In this document: positions 44,118 to 52,313 of the stretch, in pieces | Layout of the letters: each line of letters opens with the position of its first letter | How positions within the stretch are numbered: the stretch's first letter is position 1 | The notes under the pieces: generated by a model | Database searches by the model: none | What the model saw: only the letters and a program-made list of their open reading frames with translations | What the model was told of the DNA's origin: nothing | Assembly: GCF_000816145.1 (NCBI RefSeq) | Contig: NZ_CP007141.1 | Span: 1,922,001 to 1,986,000, forward strand | Direction of reading: 5' to 3' | Length of the DNA stretch: 64,000 nt | From: Pseudothermotoga hypogea DSM 11164 = NBRC 106472 | GTDB lineage: Bacteria > Thermotogota > Thermotogae > Thermotogales > DSM-5069 | Made by a program: the position numbers and the translations under genes

Positions 44118-44825
44118 TCACAACTCGATGCCCACCCTTGCGGGAATGAGCCTGTCTTGGAATCTCTTTCCGAAAATCTCAACGGCTTCACGGCCCGTGC
44201 AATGGCACGGCATGATTCTCTTAACGTTCAACCTTTCTATTTCATCGACGATCCGAGATATCTCCGAAGTTTCTTTGTCCAGCAGATGAAGCCCTCCAGC
44301 TAAAAGCCCAATCGGCTTTCCAAAGCGCTCCAACACGGTCTGTACCATCTTGATCACACCTGGATGGCAGCATCCAACCAGCACGTCTACGAACTCACCA
44401 CGATCCACGACCAAGCATTGTTCGAAGATCGTCCTGTCGTTGTACCTTCCTTCGATCTGGCCAGAAGAGTGAATGCTCGGAGCTATTCGCAGCGGATCTC
44501 TGACTCTGATGACTTCAACAGAGAATCTGTCTTTGAGAGCGTCTTCAAACCTTTGGCTGAACCCTTCACAGATGTAGACCTTGATGTTCGGATTCGTCTT
44601 CAGAAGCTCTCCAAGTCCACCAACGTGGTCCCAGTGTTCGTGCGATAGAACGACGTGCTCAATTTTTGATGGATCGATGTGCAATCTTTTCATATTCCTC
44701 AGCAGGATTCGACCGCTGGAGAACGCATCGAACAGGACGTTTACACCGACCAGGAACGAAAGTCCCCAGATTTTGAAGGCGCGCTGAAGTTTCGTTGAAG
44801 CTTCGGCGACGAGGACGATGTTCAT
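44118..44825 (-). CDS. Metallo-beta-lactamase-fold hydrolase
   Basis: A 235-residue MBL-fold protein. Metal motif SHEHWDHVGG (H-x-H-x-D-H), third His in GCCHPG, and terminal His in MPCHCTGREAV. The HCTG ending is typical of the group annotated as methanopterin-type beta-ribofuranosylaminobenzene 5'-phosphate synthase homologues, but true function in bacteria is unknown. It overlaps lacI by 4 nt and precedes the split LysO genes. Confidence 0.85.
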   Translation of the reverse strand: MNIVLVAEASTKLQRAFKIWGLSFLVGVNVLFDAFSSGRILLRNMKRLHIDPSKIEHVVLSHEHWDHVGGLGELLKTNPNIKVYICEGFSQRFEDALKDRFSVEVIRVRDPLRIAPSIHSSGQIEGRYNDRTIFEQCLVVDRGEFVDVLVGCCHPGVIKMVQTVLERFGKPIGLLAGGLHLLDKETSEISRIVDEIERLNVKRIMPCHCTGREAVEIFGKRFQDRLIPARVGIEL

Positions 44826-45811
44826 GCGCTCTCCCTCACGATCAGTTCGACATCGAGAACCACCTGTTTGGGACTCGTTCGAAGGTTCGACAATCTTTCG
44901 TAGAGCATCTCGAAGGCGACGATGCCTTCCAAGAATTTGTCGATTCTGACGGTTGTGAGGGAGGGTTGAACGAACTCCGCGTACGAAATGTCGTCGTAGC
45001 CCACCACTGCCACGTCCTCTGGGACTCTCTTTCCGAGCAATCTCAGTGCCTTCAATGCGGCGATCGCAAAAACGTCGTTGAAACAGAACAAACCATCGAA
45101 ATCGATGTCTTTCAGTTCCATGATCTTGTTGAAAGCCGACTCGTAGCCTTCTTCGATCTCCACCATGGCATAAGGCTGCAGACCGAACTCTCTCAGAGCT
45201 TCCACGTAACCTTCGTACCTCATGCGGGCTACGGATTTGTACATGAACCCGTTGAGCATCAAAATCTTCCTTCTGCCTTTCGACAACAGATGTTTCGTTG
45301 CCGAATAACCACCTTTCACGTCGTTCGAGTAGACTTCGTCGAGCTCATCGTTCTCGAAGTGGACTCCGAGTATCACGAAGGGAAAGTTGAGCTTGACGAG
45401 CTTCTCGATATCCTTACTGTCGAACTGCGTTGGAGAGATGATGATACCATCCACGCGCTTCTGCAGGAGTGTGTCCACAGCCTGCATTTCGTTTATGTAA
45501 TCTCTCTCCGTGTTCATCAGAATGACCTGATAGCCGTACTTTCGTGCGCTTGTCTCGATTCCTTTGAAGACTTCCGCATAGAATGGGTTGGAACTGTCTT
45601 CGAACACCACGCCTATGGTCTTCGTCGTACCCTTTCTGAAGAGAACGGCATCGGAATTTCTAATGTAGCCAAGCTTCTTTGCGATCTCCAACACCTTCTC
45701 CTTGGTCTGCGGGCTCACGTCAGGTTTGTTGTTCAAAGCTCTGGAGACTGTGTTCACGGAAACTCCCGCTTCCTCAGCTATATCCTTTATCGTGATGAAC
45801 CTCTTTGCCAA
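44822..45811 (-). CDS. LacI-family transcriptional regulator
   Basis: A 329-residue LacI-type regulator: helix-turn-helix ITIKDIAEEAGVSVNTVSRALNNKPDVSPQTKEKVLEIAKKLGY, hinge helix following, then a periplasmic-binding-protein-like sugar domain (TIGVVFEDSSNPFYAEVFKGIETSARKYGYQVILMNTERD .. VPEDVAVVGYDDISYAEFVQPSLTTVRID). It is encoded within the operon it probably controls, 3 nt after the beta-galactosidase; a perfect palindrome typical of LacI operators lies at 50653-50674 in front of the operon. Confidence 0.93.
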   Translation of the reverse strand: MAKRFITIKDIAEEAGVSVNTVSRALNNKPDVSPQTKEKVLEIAKKLGYIRNSDAVLFRKGTTKTIGVVFEDSSNPFYAEVFKGIETSARKYGYQVILMNTERDYINEMQAVDTLLQKRVDGIIISPTQFDSKDIEKLVKLNFPFVILGVHFENDELDEVYSNDVKGGYSATKHLLSKGRRKILMLNGFMYKSVARMRYEGYVEALREFGLQPYAMVEIEEGYESAFNKIMELKDIDFDGLFCFNDVFAIAALKALRLLGKRVPEDVAVVGYDDISYAEFVQPSLTTVRIDKFLEGIVAFEMLYERLSNLRTSPKQVVLDVELIVRESA

Positions 45812-45814
45812 AGC

Positions 45815-47653
45815 TCAGACCTCCCAGCTCTCGAAAGCTCCCAAAGCGATTTTCTTGTTTGACATCCAAACCACACTCTCATGGTCCCGAACATTCAAAA
45901 GCATCAGTTTCTCCCGCGTCTGGATAGCATCCACCCCACCACCGACGAACCTTGCCGGCAAAAGATTACCCAGCAAGAATGTGTAAAAGAACTCATCAGC
46001 CACCGTGGCAACGTAATATTTGTTGCCTCGCTTGGTGACACAAGGCATTCCAACGAACGGGCCTGTTTCGAAAGAGCCCAGCACCTCCGCATCTTTGACC
46101 TTGATTTTATCACACCAGAAGTTTCCACTCAACTGTAAATTCGAAACGTTCAGGTCCACCTTCTCCGTGCCCGCAAAGTCAACGATCTCGAGACCGAGAA
46201 GTCGCTGTAAACCGTACGGGAAATCTGTTCTCATCCAGTTGTATTCGTCTTTGATCGAGGTCATGCAGGTGACCAAGACGTCACCTTGGAAAGTTTCGAG
46301 TTTCTCGATGAGTTTCTCTGGTAAATACATCGCATAGGGGACGATCAACAACCTGTAGGAGTCGATCTCGTCATCGTCAAACACGAAATCGGCGTTGTAG
46401 CCGAGTCTCCTGACGCCTTTATAGATCTCCATCACAGATTCCCAGTAATTGAAGTTGCGATTCAGATGGTTTATCCTGTGAATCCACGCGTTCTCGTAGG
46501 AGAAGTAAATGGCAACCTCTTTTTGCGGAACCACGACTCCTTGTGTTTCTCGTTTGGCCTGTGCAAACTCTTCGCACCTGTCGGTCTTTTTGCCCGCGTA
46601 ATCCAGCAACGCACCGTGGAACTGTTCTGCGCCCCATTGGATCTGATCGAACCTGAACACGAGCACACCGAGCGCGCCATGCAAGTGCGCTTGTTTTATC
46701 CACAGTCTCAAATATCCGTCGGGATACTGTTCGTTGATCGTTTTCCAGTTCACCCTCCCCGGTTGTTGTTCCATCACGAGGAATGGTTTCTTCTTCAAAG
46801 ATCTCATCAGATCGTGGTTGGCGGCCTGCCTGAGAGGATCGTAGATCTTCGTCGAAACGTAGTTGTCCCAGCTCACAAGATCTATGTGTTCAGAAAGTTT
46901 TTTGTAGTCGAGATCGAAAAAGTCTACCATGAAGTTGTGGGTTATCGGTTTTTCGGAGTACTTTCTTATAATCTCAATCTGCATGTTCATGTAATCGATA
47001 TGGATGTCGGTCGAAAACCTGAAGAAATCGAGCATCATGTGAGGATTTTCAAACGCAGGCGTGTTGATGGGCAGGACAATTTCATCCCAATCGTTGACGG
47101 TCTGGCTCCAGAATCTGTTGCCCCAACGATAGTTGAGCTCATCTATGGAAACGTATCTTTTTTTCAACCATTCGATGAACGCCCTTCGTGTCGATTCACA
47201 GTAGCAAAGCGTCGTGTCGTGACAACCAAACTCGTTGTCGATCTGCCACATGTCCGCGTAAGTTGAAAGGTGCTGAGCGTACTTCTCAACGATCTTCTTC
47301 GAGTACTCACGGTACACGTCGTTCGCAGGACAATAATGTCGCCTGCTACCCGCACCTTTCTGTCTACCGAATTTGTCGACGGGCAGTACGTGTGGATGTT
47401 TCTTGATCAGCCACATGGGTGGCGCGGCGGTGGGCGTGCCGACAATGATCTTGATGCCCGCATCTTTCAACAACTTCAAAGGTTTCTCAAGTTTTGAAAA
47501 ATCGTACCGACCTTCCTCCGGTTCAACGATCGACCAGGCGAACTCTCCAACCCTCACCCACTCAATGCCTATTTCTTTCATCATTTTCACATGGTTCTCC
47601 CAAACAGACTCATCCCAATGCTCTGGATAATAATCGGCACCGTAGATCTGCAT
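45815..47653 (-). CDS. Beta-galactosidase, glycoside hydrolase family 42
   Basis: A 612-residue GH42 beta-galactosidase hydrolysing terminal beta-galactosides. Acid/base E141 in WQIDNEFGC and nucleophile E295 in LVMEQQPGRVNW are present, with the N-terminal MQIYGADYYPEHWDESVWENHVKMMKEIGIEWVRVGEFAWSIVEP and the Zn-site cysteines around residues 108-152. No signal peptide, so it acts on imported oligosaccharides. The ATG at 47653 has GGAGGGATTCG before it; a 5-codon longer reading is less likely. It lies 11 nt after the second sugar permease gene. Confidence 0.95.
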   Translation of the reverse strand: MQIYGADYYPEHWDESVWENHVKMMKEIGIEWVRVGEFAWSIVEPEEGRYDFSKLEKPLKLLKDAGIKIIVGTPTAAPPMWLIKKHPHVLPVDKFGRQKGAGSRRHYCPANDVYREYSKKIVEKYAQHLSTYADMWQIDNEFGCHDTTLCYCESTRRAFIEWLKKRYVSIDELNYRWGNRFWSQTVNDWDEIVLPINTPAFENPHMMLDFFRFSTDIHIDYMNMQIEIIRKYSEKPITHNFMVDFFDLDYKKLSEHIDLVSWDNYVSTKIYDPLRQAANHDLMRSLKKKPFLVMEQQPGRVNWKTINEQYPDGYLRLWIKQAHLHGALGVLVFRFDQIQWGAEQFHGALLDYAGKKTDRCEEFAQAKRETQGVVVPQKEVAIYFSYENAWIHRINHLNRNFNYWESVMEIYKGVRRLGYNADFVFDDDEIDSYRLLIVPYAMYLPEKLIEKLETFQGDVLVTCMTSIKDEYNWMRTDFPYGLQRLLGLEIVDFAGTEKVDLNVSNLQLSGNFWCDKIKVKDAEVLGSFETGPFVGMPCVTKRGNKYYVATVADEFFYTFLLGNLLPARFVGGGVDAIQTREKLMLLNVRDHESVVWMSNKKIALGAFESWEV

Positions 47654-47664
47654 CGAATCCCTCC

Positions 47665-48495
47665 TCAACCCTTTATGCTACCCAAAGTGAGACCCTGAAT
47701 GAAATAGCGTTGGAAGATCAGAAAGACTATAACAGGAACGGTCGCGGCGAGCAAGGCCCCGGCGGCTATGATGTTCCAACTACTGATCCATTGGCCCTGC
47801 AAGGTCGTCAAGCCAATCGTAACGGTCTTCTTCGCATCGCTTTGAAGTAAGATCAAAGACCAAAGATAATCGTTCCATATCCATGTGAATTCGAGGATAC
47901 TCAGAGCGGCCACGGCAGGTTTCACCAAGGGCATGATGATCTTGGAGTAGATCTTGAAGGCACCGGCTCCATCGATCCTTGCAGCATCGAAGAGGCTCGA
48001 CGGTATCGTCACCATGAAGTTACGCAAGAAGAAGGTACAAAAGCCCAGCTGGAAAGCGATGTGAAACAAGATAACACCAATCAGCGTGTCGTACAAGCCC
48101 GTCACGACGGAGAATCTGTAGACGGGAATGAGCAACATCTGAAAGGGTATCAGCATACCTGAGACGAAGATCATCAAGATCGCCGTGCGCAGTTTGAACT
48201 CGTACCAAGCGAGCGCGTAAGCACTCAGACTGGACAGAAAGAGTGTACCTACAACAGAAACAGCCGTGACAATCGTTGTGTTGATGAAATATCGACCCAT
48301 TCGACCTTCAATCCAAGCGACTTTGAAGTTCTCAAACGTCCACGTTTTCGGAGGAGACCAAAAGTTTCTGAGCATGAAGATCTCGTCCATTGTCTTGAAC
48401 GCGGTGAAGAACGCCACCACGAACGGTACCATCCACAGCACCACGATCAACGTACACAGAATGTAGAAAAGCGTAGCCTTCAAAGTTTTCCTCAT
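47665..48495 (-). CDS. Sugar ABC transporter permease (MalG/LacG type)
   Basis: A 276-residue inner-membrane permease with six helices and the EAA loop SLFDAARIDGAGAFKIYSKIIMPLVKPAVAALSI. The C-terminus RYFIQGLTLGSIKG is the classic ending of carbohydrate permeases. The ATG at 48495 overlaps the stop of the upstream permease (ATGA); a much longer in-frame reading (to 48768) only reflects the other permease read in a different frame. Confidence 0.95.
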   Translation of the reverse strand: MRKTLKATLFYILCTLIVVLWMVPFVVAFFTAFKTMDEIFMLRNFWSPPKTWTFENFKVAWIEGRMGRYFINTTIVTAVSVVGTLFLSSLSAYALAWYEFKLRTAILMIFVSGMLIPFQMLLIPVYRFSVVTGLYDTLIGVILFHIAFQLGFCTFFLRNFMVTIPSSLFDAARIDGAGAFKIYSKIIMPLVKPAVAALSILEFTWIWNDYLWSLILLQSDAKKTVTIGLTTLQGQWISSWNIIAAGALLAATVPVIVFLIFQRYFIQGLTLGSIKG

Positions 48496-49361
48496 AACCT
48501 TTCCTCCCTCTTGAGCACGTTCAATACGTAGACGAGAATGAAGCCGAGGGTGATCAAGAACTGTATCACTGCGATCGCTGCGCCGTAACCCATCCTGTAG
48601 TTGTGGAAAGCTTGGATGTACATGTAGTTCGCCATGACGCTCGAAGAATAGTAGGGCCCTCCTCTGGTCATGACGAAGACGATGTCGAACGCACGGAGTG
48701 AGTCGATGATGTTCACCGTGATCGTTATCACCATCGCAGGCCTGAGCTCTGGAAGTATGACGTACCAAAACCTCTGAAACGCGTTCGCACCATCGACTAT
48801 GGCCGCTTCCACGTGTTCCCTATCGACACTCTGAAGTCCTGCGAGGAAGAGGACCATCGCGTAAGGAACCTGCCTCCACAGCGCAGCCCAAATCAGTGAG
48901 TAGGTGACGATCCTTGGATCGCTCAACCAAGGCTTGGCGAGACTTTCAAGTCCCATCCAACGCAGAAACGTGTTCACGATGCCCCCAGAAGGTTCAAGCA
49001 CCCACGACCATATCTGACCTATGACCACAAAGGAAAGTGCCATGGGCAGATACACCAAAGATTTGTAGACCTTGTGACCAGGATACTTTTGGTCCATGAG
49101 CATCGCAAAGAAAAGTCCCAAAGGTATAGAAAGTATGACAAAGCCAACCATCCACTTGAAGTTGTTCAAAAGAGAAAGGATGAAATAACGATCGTTGAAT
49201 AGTCGAATGAAATTTTCCCACCCGACGAATCTTGGTCGCGTCATACCGTCCCAACGTGTGAAACTCACTACGAAAGTTCGAAAGATAGGGTATATGACCC
49301 AGATGAAATAGAGGGCTAACGGCCCCGCGAGAAAGAGATAGGGCGCCAACTTTTTCTTCAT
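48492..49361 (-). CDS. Sugar ABC transporter permease (MalF/LacF type)
   Basis: A 289-residue permease: PYLFLAGPLALYFIWVIYPIFRTFVVSFTRWDG at the N-terminus and EAA loop HVEAAIVDGANAFQRFWYVILPELRPAMVITIT. It pairs with the next permease and the upstream binding protein. No ATPase is encoded in the cluster, so a shared MsmK/MalK-type ATPase from elsewhere must energise it (common for this transporter class). Confidence 0.95.
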   Translation of the reverse strand: MKKKLAPYLFLAGPLALYFIWVIYPIFRTFVVSFTRWDGMTRPRFVGWENFIRLFNDRYFILSLLNNFKWMVGFVILSIPLGLFFAMLMDQKYPGHKVYKSLVYLPMALSFVVIGQIWSWVLEPSGGIVNTFLRWMGLESLAKPWLSDPRIVTYSLIWAALWRQVPYAMVLFLAGLQSVDREHVEAAIVDGANAFQRFWYVILPELRPAMVITITVNIIDSLRAFDIVFVMTRGGPYYSSSVMANYMYIQAFHNYRMGYGAAIAVIQFLITLGFILVYVLNVLKREERL

Positions 49362-49372
49362 TCGATCACCTC

Positions 49373-49402
49373 AAAAAGCCCACGGGCGAGATGCCCGCGG
49401 GC
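49373..49402 (-). terminator. Hairpin and T-tract after the sugar-binding protein gene
   Basis: GCCCGCGGGC / GCCCGTGGGC stem of 10 pairs (one G-U) with a 5-nt loop followed by TTTTT on the minus strand, 6 nt past the stop codon. An intrinsic terminator in form; since the permeases follow within 17 nt it probably gives partial termination. Confidence 0.75.
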
Positions 49403-49407
49403 GAGGT

Positions 49408-50631
49408 TCACTTGCCGTAGATTCTCTTTCTCTCGGCTTCAAGTCTCTTCAATATGTCTGTGATCTTTCCAGGATTCTGCATGAACTCTATGAACGCGTT
49501 CATTCCGACTTCAGCCATCTCTGGATTGGTATCCCTGTCGTAGAACTGAGCCACACCAGCCGAGGCGAGGATCATGTCGAGACCTTTCTTTGCGTGTGCG
49601 TCAGGTGGTGCAACCGCCACGTTCGCTGCCAACCTGCCGAGATCCTTCGCGAACTTCTCCTGTGCTTCTTTGGAAGCGATGAATCTCAGGAACACGATCG
49701 CACCTTTCTTGTTGGGGGCATTCGCCGGGACCATGAAACCATCGATCGGTGTTTCCTCGTACGGTGCAACGGCTGGATCGATGATGGGGAACCTGAAGAA
49801 GTCGAGATCGTCTTTCACTTCAGTGGGCGCAACGTCTTTGATGAACTGTCCCATGTAGTACATACCAGCCTGTCCTCTGAACAGGAAGGTCGCCGCTTCC
49901 TGCCACTCGTAAGCAGTGTGGTTGGGGAGCAGGTATCCTTTGTCTATGATCTGTCTCCAGTACTCGAACACCTTCAGAAGCTTCGCATCGGTGTACGGAA
50001 CTTCTCCGGCGGTGAGGGCAATGTGATAGTCAAGTCCGTTGATCCTCAGGTTCAAGATGTCGAACCAACCTGCCGCGGTCCACGGGAACTTGGTTCCGAT
50101 GGTGATGGGAACTATACCGTTCTTTTTCAGAGTCTCACACACCTGTAAGAACTCGTCCCAGGTTTTCGGTTCCTTGATGCCGAATTTTTCGAAAACGGAT
50201 TTTCTGTAGTAAACGCCCCACCAATACCAGCTCTGCGGGATGAAGTAGATCTTGTCTTTGTACGAGCAAGTGCTCCTGAACGCTTCGGGGAAGTAGTCCT
50301 CCCACTTCGCACCTTCGAAAACTTCTTCGACTGGAACTATCAACCCCATCTCTGCGAAGTAGCGCATCCTTTCACCCGCGAACCACGTAACGACGTCCGC
50401 AGTACCTTTCGGTGAAGCGAGCCAGGTCCTCAGGAGCACCTTGAAGTCCTCGTGTGCGAACGTGTTCACGACAACCTCGTACTCAGGATACTTCTGCTGG
50501 AAAATCTCCACGAGTTCTGCAAGGGCTTTTCTCGGAGCAGGATCGGACATGTAGCTGTTGATGACGATCCTTTCCTTTGCGAAGACAAAGACCATGATCG
50601 TGGCGAGGACGAGTACGAGAAACTTCTTCAT
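49408..50631 (-). CDS. Extracellular sugar-binding protein of ABC transporter
   Basis: A 407-residue family 1 solute-binding protein with signal peptide MKKFLVLVLATIMVFVFA. The body (IVINSYMSDPAPRKALAELVEIFQQKYPEYEVVVNTFAHEDFKVLLRTWLASPKGTADVVTWFAGERMRYFAEMGLI) is typical of oligosaccharide binding. Neighbouring GH42 implies beta-galactosides such as galacto-oligosaccharides. The ATG at 50631 follows GGGGGATG; a 6-codon longer reading is possible but gives a poorer signal peptide. First gene of the LacI-controlled operon. Confidence 0.94.
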   Translation of the reverse strand: MKKFLVLVLATIMVFVFAKERIVINSYMSDPAPRKALAELVEIFQQKYPEYEVVVNTFAHEDFKVLLRTWLASPKGTADVVTWFAGERMRYFAEMGLIVPVEEVFEGAKWEDYFPEAFRSTCSYKDKIYFIPQSWYWWGVYYRKSVFEKFGIKEPKTWDEFLQVCETLKKNGIVPITIGTKFPWTAAGWFDILNLRINGLDYHIALTAGEVPYTDAKLLKVFEYWRQIIDKGYLLPNHTAYEWQEAATFLFRGQAGMYYMGQFIKDVAPTEVKDDLDFFRFPIIDPAVAPYEETPIDGFMVPANAPNKKGAIVFLRFIASKEAQEKFAKDLGRLAANVAVAPPDAHAKKGLDMILASAGVAQFYDRDTNPEMAEVGMNAFIEFMQNPGKITDILKRLEAERKRIYGK

Positions 50632-50652
50632 GTGAACATCCCCCCTCACTTT

Positions 50653-50716
50653 GTGCCGGTAACGTTACCGGCACGATGTCCAACAAGAGTTAGCCATAGG
50701 TAAATCACGATGTCAA
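50653..50716 (-). promoter_or_regulatory. Promoter and LacI-type operator of the beta-galactoside operon
   Basis: TTGACA (50711-50716) and CTAACT (50688-50693) with a 17-nt spacer on the minus strand; start predicted near 50681. A perfect 22-bp palindrome, half-site GTGCCGGTAAC (50653-50674), follows at about +7 to +28, with the central CG typical of LacI-family sites. It should be the binding site of the regulator at 44822-45811. The rest of the gap up to 50820 shows nothing recognisable. Confidence 0.85.
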
Positions 50717-50834
50717 GTCCGAAAAATCAATAAAACCGACGAAATCGTACGTCTTAGCGTTTCCGTAGGCTTTTAATCTTTAAAAGTTCAGCGAGTCTTC
50801 CTTTTGCTCCTTGTTTCGACTCAAGTTAACAAGA

Positions 50835-50855
50835 AGGGTGGGCAACGCCCACCCT
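50835..50855. terminator. Terminator downstream of phoA
   Basis: AGGGTGGGC / GCCCACCCT, a perfect 9-bp stem with a 3-nt loop, about 20 nt past the phoA stop on the minus strand. A T-run is weak on that strand (TCTTGTT) and better on the plus strand after CGATC. Confidence 0.7.
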
Positions 50856-50874
50856 CGATCCTTTTTGATCTGCC

Positions 50875-52215
50875 TCAGTAGAGAACAGGACCAGTGATGA
50901 TGGGTTCTTTTTGAATCGGATAGGTGAGAGGATACCCCATCAATCGAGCGATGATCCTTGGCACATCCGTGTTGTCAAGCCATCCTGTGAAATGTTCGGC
51001 ACCAGGTCCAAAGGCGAAGATGGGAACTGGATCGCCAGTATGGTCGAAAGTTGTCCAACCGAGCAATGCCTTGGAGCTGACGTAACGTCCGAACGCGTTG
51101 GGTAAATCGTACACACTCTTTGCAGTCTTCTTTACGTTCAAAAGCTGTGAGTACTCTTCTTCACTCATGTCAATATCGTAGAATTCCTTTACTGCCGCTA
51201 TGAATTTTTCTTTCTCTTCGATAGAGTGTCTAGATATGAACCAGTCGGTGTTGGCTTTGAATTTTCTAAGCTTGTCCACTTCAAGCATGTAGGTTCCCGT
51301 AGAGGTCGATAGGCCTCCGGTTTCGTGGTCAGAGCTAACAACGATGAGGGTGTCTGGGTTCTTTTTCGCAAATTCGAGTGCGACACCGACCGCCTTGTCA
51401 AACTCGACTACTTCTTTCCAAACCCCGTATGGATCGTTGCCGTGCGCCTCCCAGTCGATTTGAGATCCTTCGACCATCAAGAAGAAAGGTTCACCATCTT
51501 TAGACAGCAGTTCCAGCGCCTTCTCCACCATCTCATAGAGCATCGGTTGTTCCCCTGTCCTTTCGCTCGCAGGTGCAAGATGGCTCGAAGCGAACAACGC
51601 GAGTAACTTTCCGCCTTCAACCTGTGCCAACTCACTCTTCTTGGTGATCACAGTATAACCACGCTCTCTTGCCAGAGATATGAGATCTTTTTCATCCTTC
51701 CTGCTACTGCCTTTGACCGACGCGGGGAGGAAGTGTCTCATACCTCCGCCCATGATCACATCGAAGTCACTCTCGATCAGTTGTTCGGCGAGTTCGTTCT
51801 CCATGTCTCTGTCGGGAACGTGTCCGTAGAACGCCGCGGGCGTGGCGTGAGTGATTCTACACGTGACGACTATGCCAACCTTTACCCCATACAACTTCAA
51901 GATCTCAGCAATAGAAGGTACTGGCTCTTTGTTTGGAAGCATACCGATCATGCCGTTGTTCGTCTTGAAACCGGACGCGAGTGCGGTACCAGCGGCAGCC
52001 GAGTCTGTCACCCACGTGTTGGCGGAAAAGGTCTTGACGATCCCAACATGTTGGCTCTTCATCATGTTGAGCGGTCTTCCTTCAAGGATACTTGCAAGAT
52101 ACACGTGGTTGAAACCCATCCCATCACCTATGAAGTAGATGACGTTTTTCACGTAGGAAGCCAAGACGAAAGTCACGAGCAGTGTCAAGACGAGAGCGAC
52201 GAGCAACCTTCTCAT
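50875..52215 (-). CDS. phoA: Alkaline phosphatase, exported
   Basis: A 446-residue periplasmic phosphomonoesterase. Signal peptide MRRLLVALVLTLLVTFVLAS; metal and catalytic motifs IYFIGDGMGFNH (Asp-Gly-Met-Gly), VTDSAAAGTALASGFKT with the nucleophilic Ser in D-S-A, IDWEAHGND and VVSSDHETGGLS, and a late His in FDHTGDPVP. Start is taken as ATG 52215 after GAGGGGGGTG; an in-frame GTG two codons earlier cannot be excluded. Monocistronic, with a terminator after it. Confidence 0.95.
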   Translation of the reverse strand: MRRLLVALVLTLLVTFVLASYVKNVIYFIGDGMGFNHVYLASILEGRPLNMMKSQHVGIVKTFSANTWVTDSAAAGTALASGFKTNNGMIGMLPNKEPVPSIAEILKLYGVKVGIVVTCRITHATPAAFYGHVPDRDMENELAEQLIESDFDVIMGGGMRHFLPASVKGSSRKDEKDLISLARERGYTVITKKSELAQVEGGKLLALFASSHLAPASERTGEQPMLYEMVEKALELLSKDGEPFFLMVEGSQIDWEAHGNDPYGVWKEVVEFDKAVGVALEFAKKNPDTLIVVSSDHETGGLSTSTGTYMLEVDKLRKFKANTDWFISRHSIEEKEKFIAAVKEFYDIDMSEEEYSQLLNVKKTAKSVYDLPNAFGRYVSSKALLGWTTFDHTGDPVPIFAFGPGAEHFTGWLDNTDVPRIIARLMGYPLTYPIQKEPIITGPVLY

Positions 52216-52250
52216 GTTCACACCCCCCTCACAGGATTCACGGCGCCTCT

Positions 52251-52294
52251 ATTTTAGCAGAACTTACCTGAGAACCTATATGAGGGACTAAAAT
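52251..52294. promoter_or_regulatory. Divergent phoA / plsY-fusion promoter region
   Basis: On the minus strand TGC-TAAAAT (52251-52256) is an extended -10 for phoA. On the plus strand TAAAAT at 52289-52294 could serve the plsY-fusion gene, whose GTG is 20 nt downstream. Both lack good -35 boxes, and no Pho-box-like direct repeat was recognised. Confidence 0.4.
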
Positions 52295-52313
52295 TGTCAA
52301 TGGAGGGGTCGTT

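Noticed and set aside
44795-45862. A 355-codon plus-strand frame opposite lacI
   Set aside because: Antisense to a textbook LacI regulator and lacking any domain.
48496-48768. 91-residue N-terminal extension of the MalG-type permease
   Set aside because: It lies within the upstream permease gene in another frame, is Arg/His-rich and has no ribosome site; the ATG at 48495 gives the normal N-terminus.
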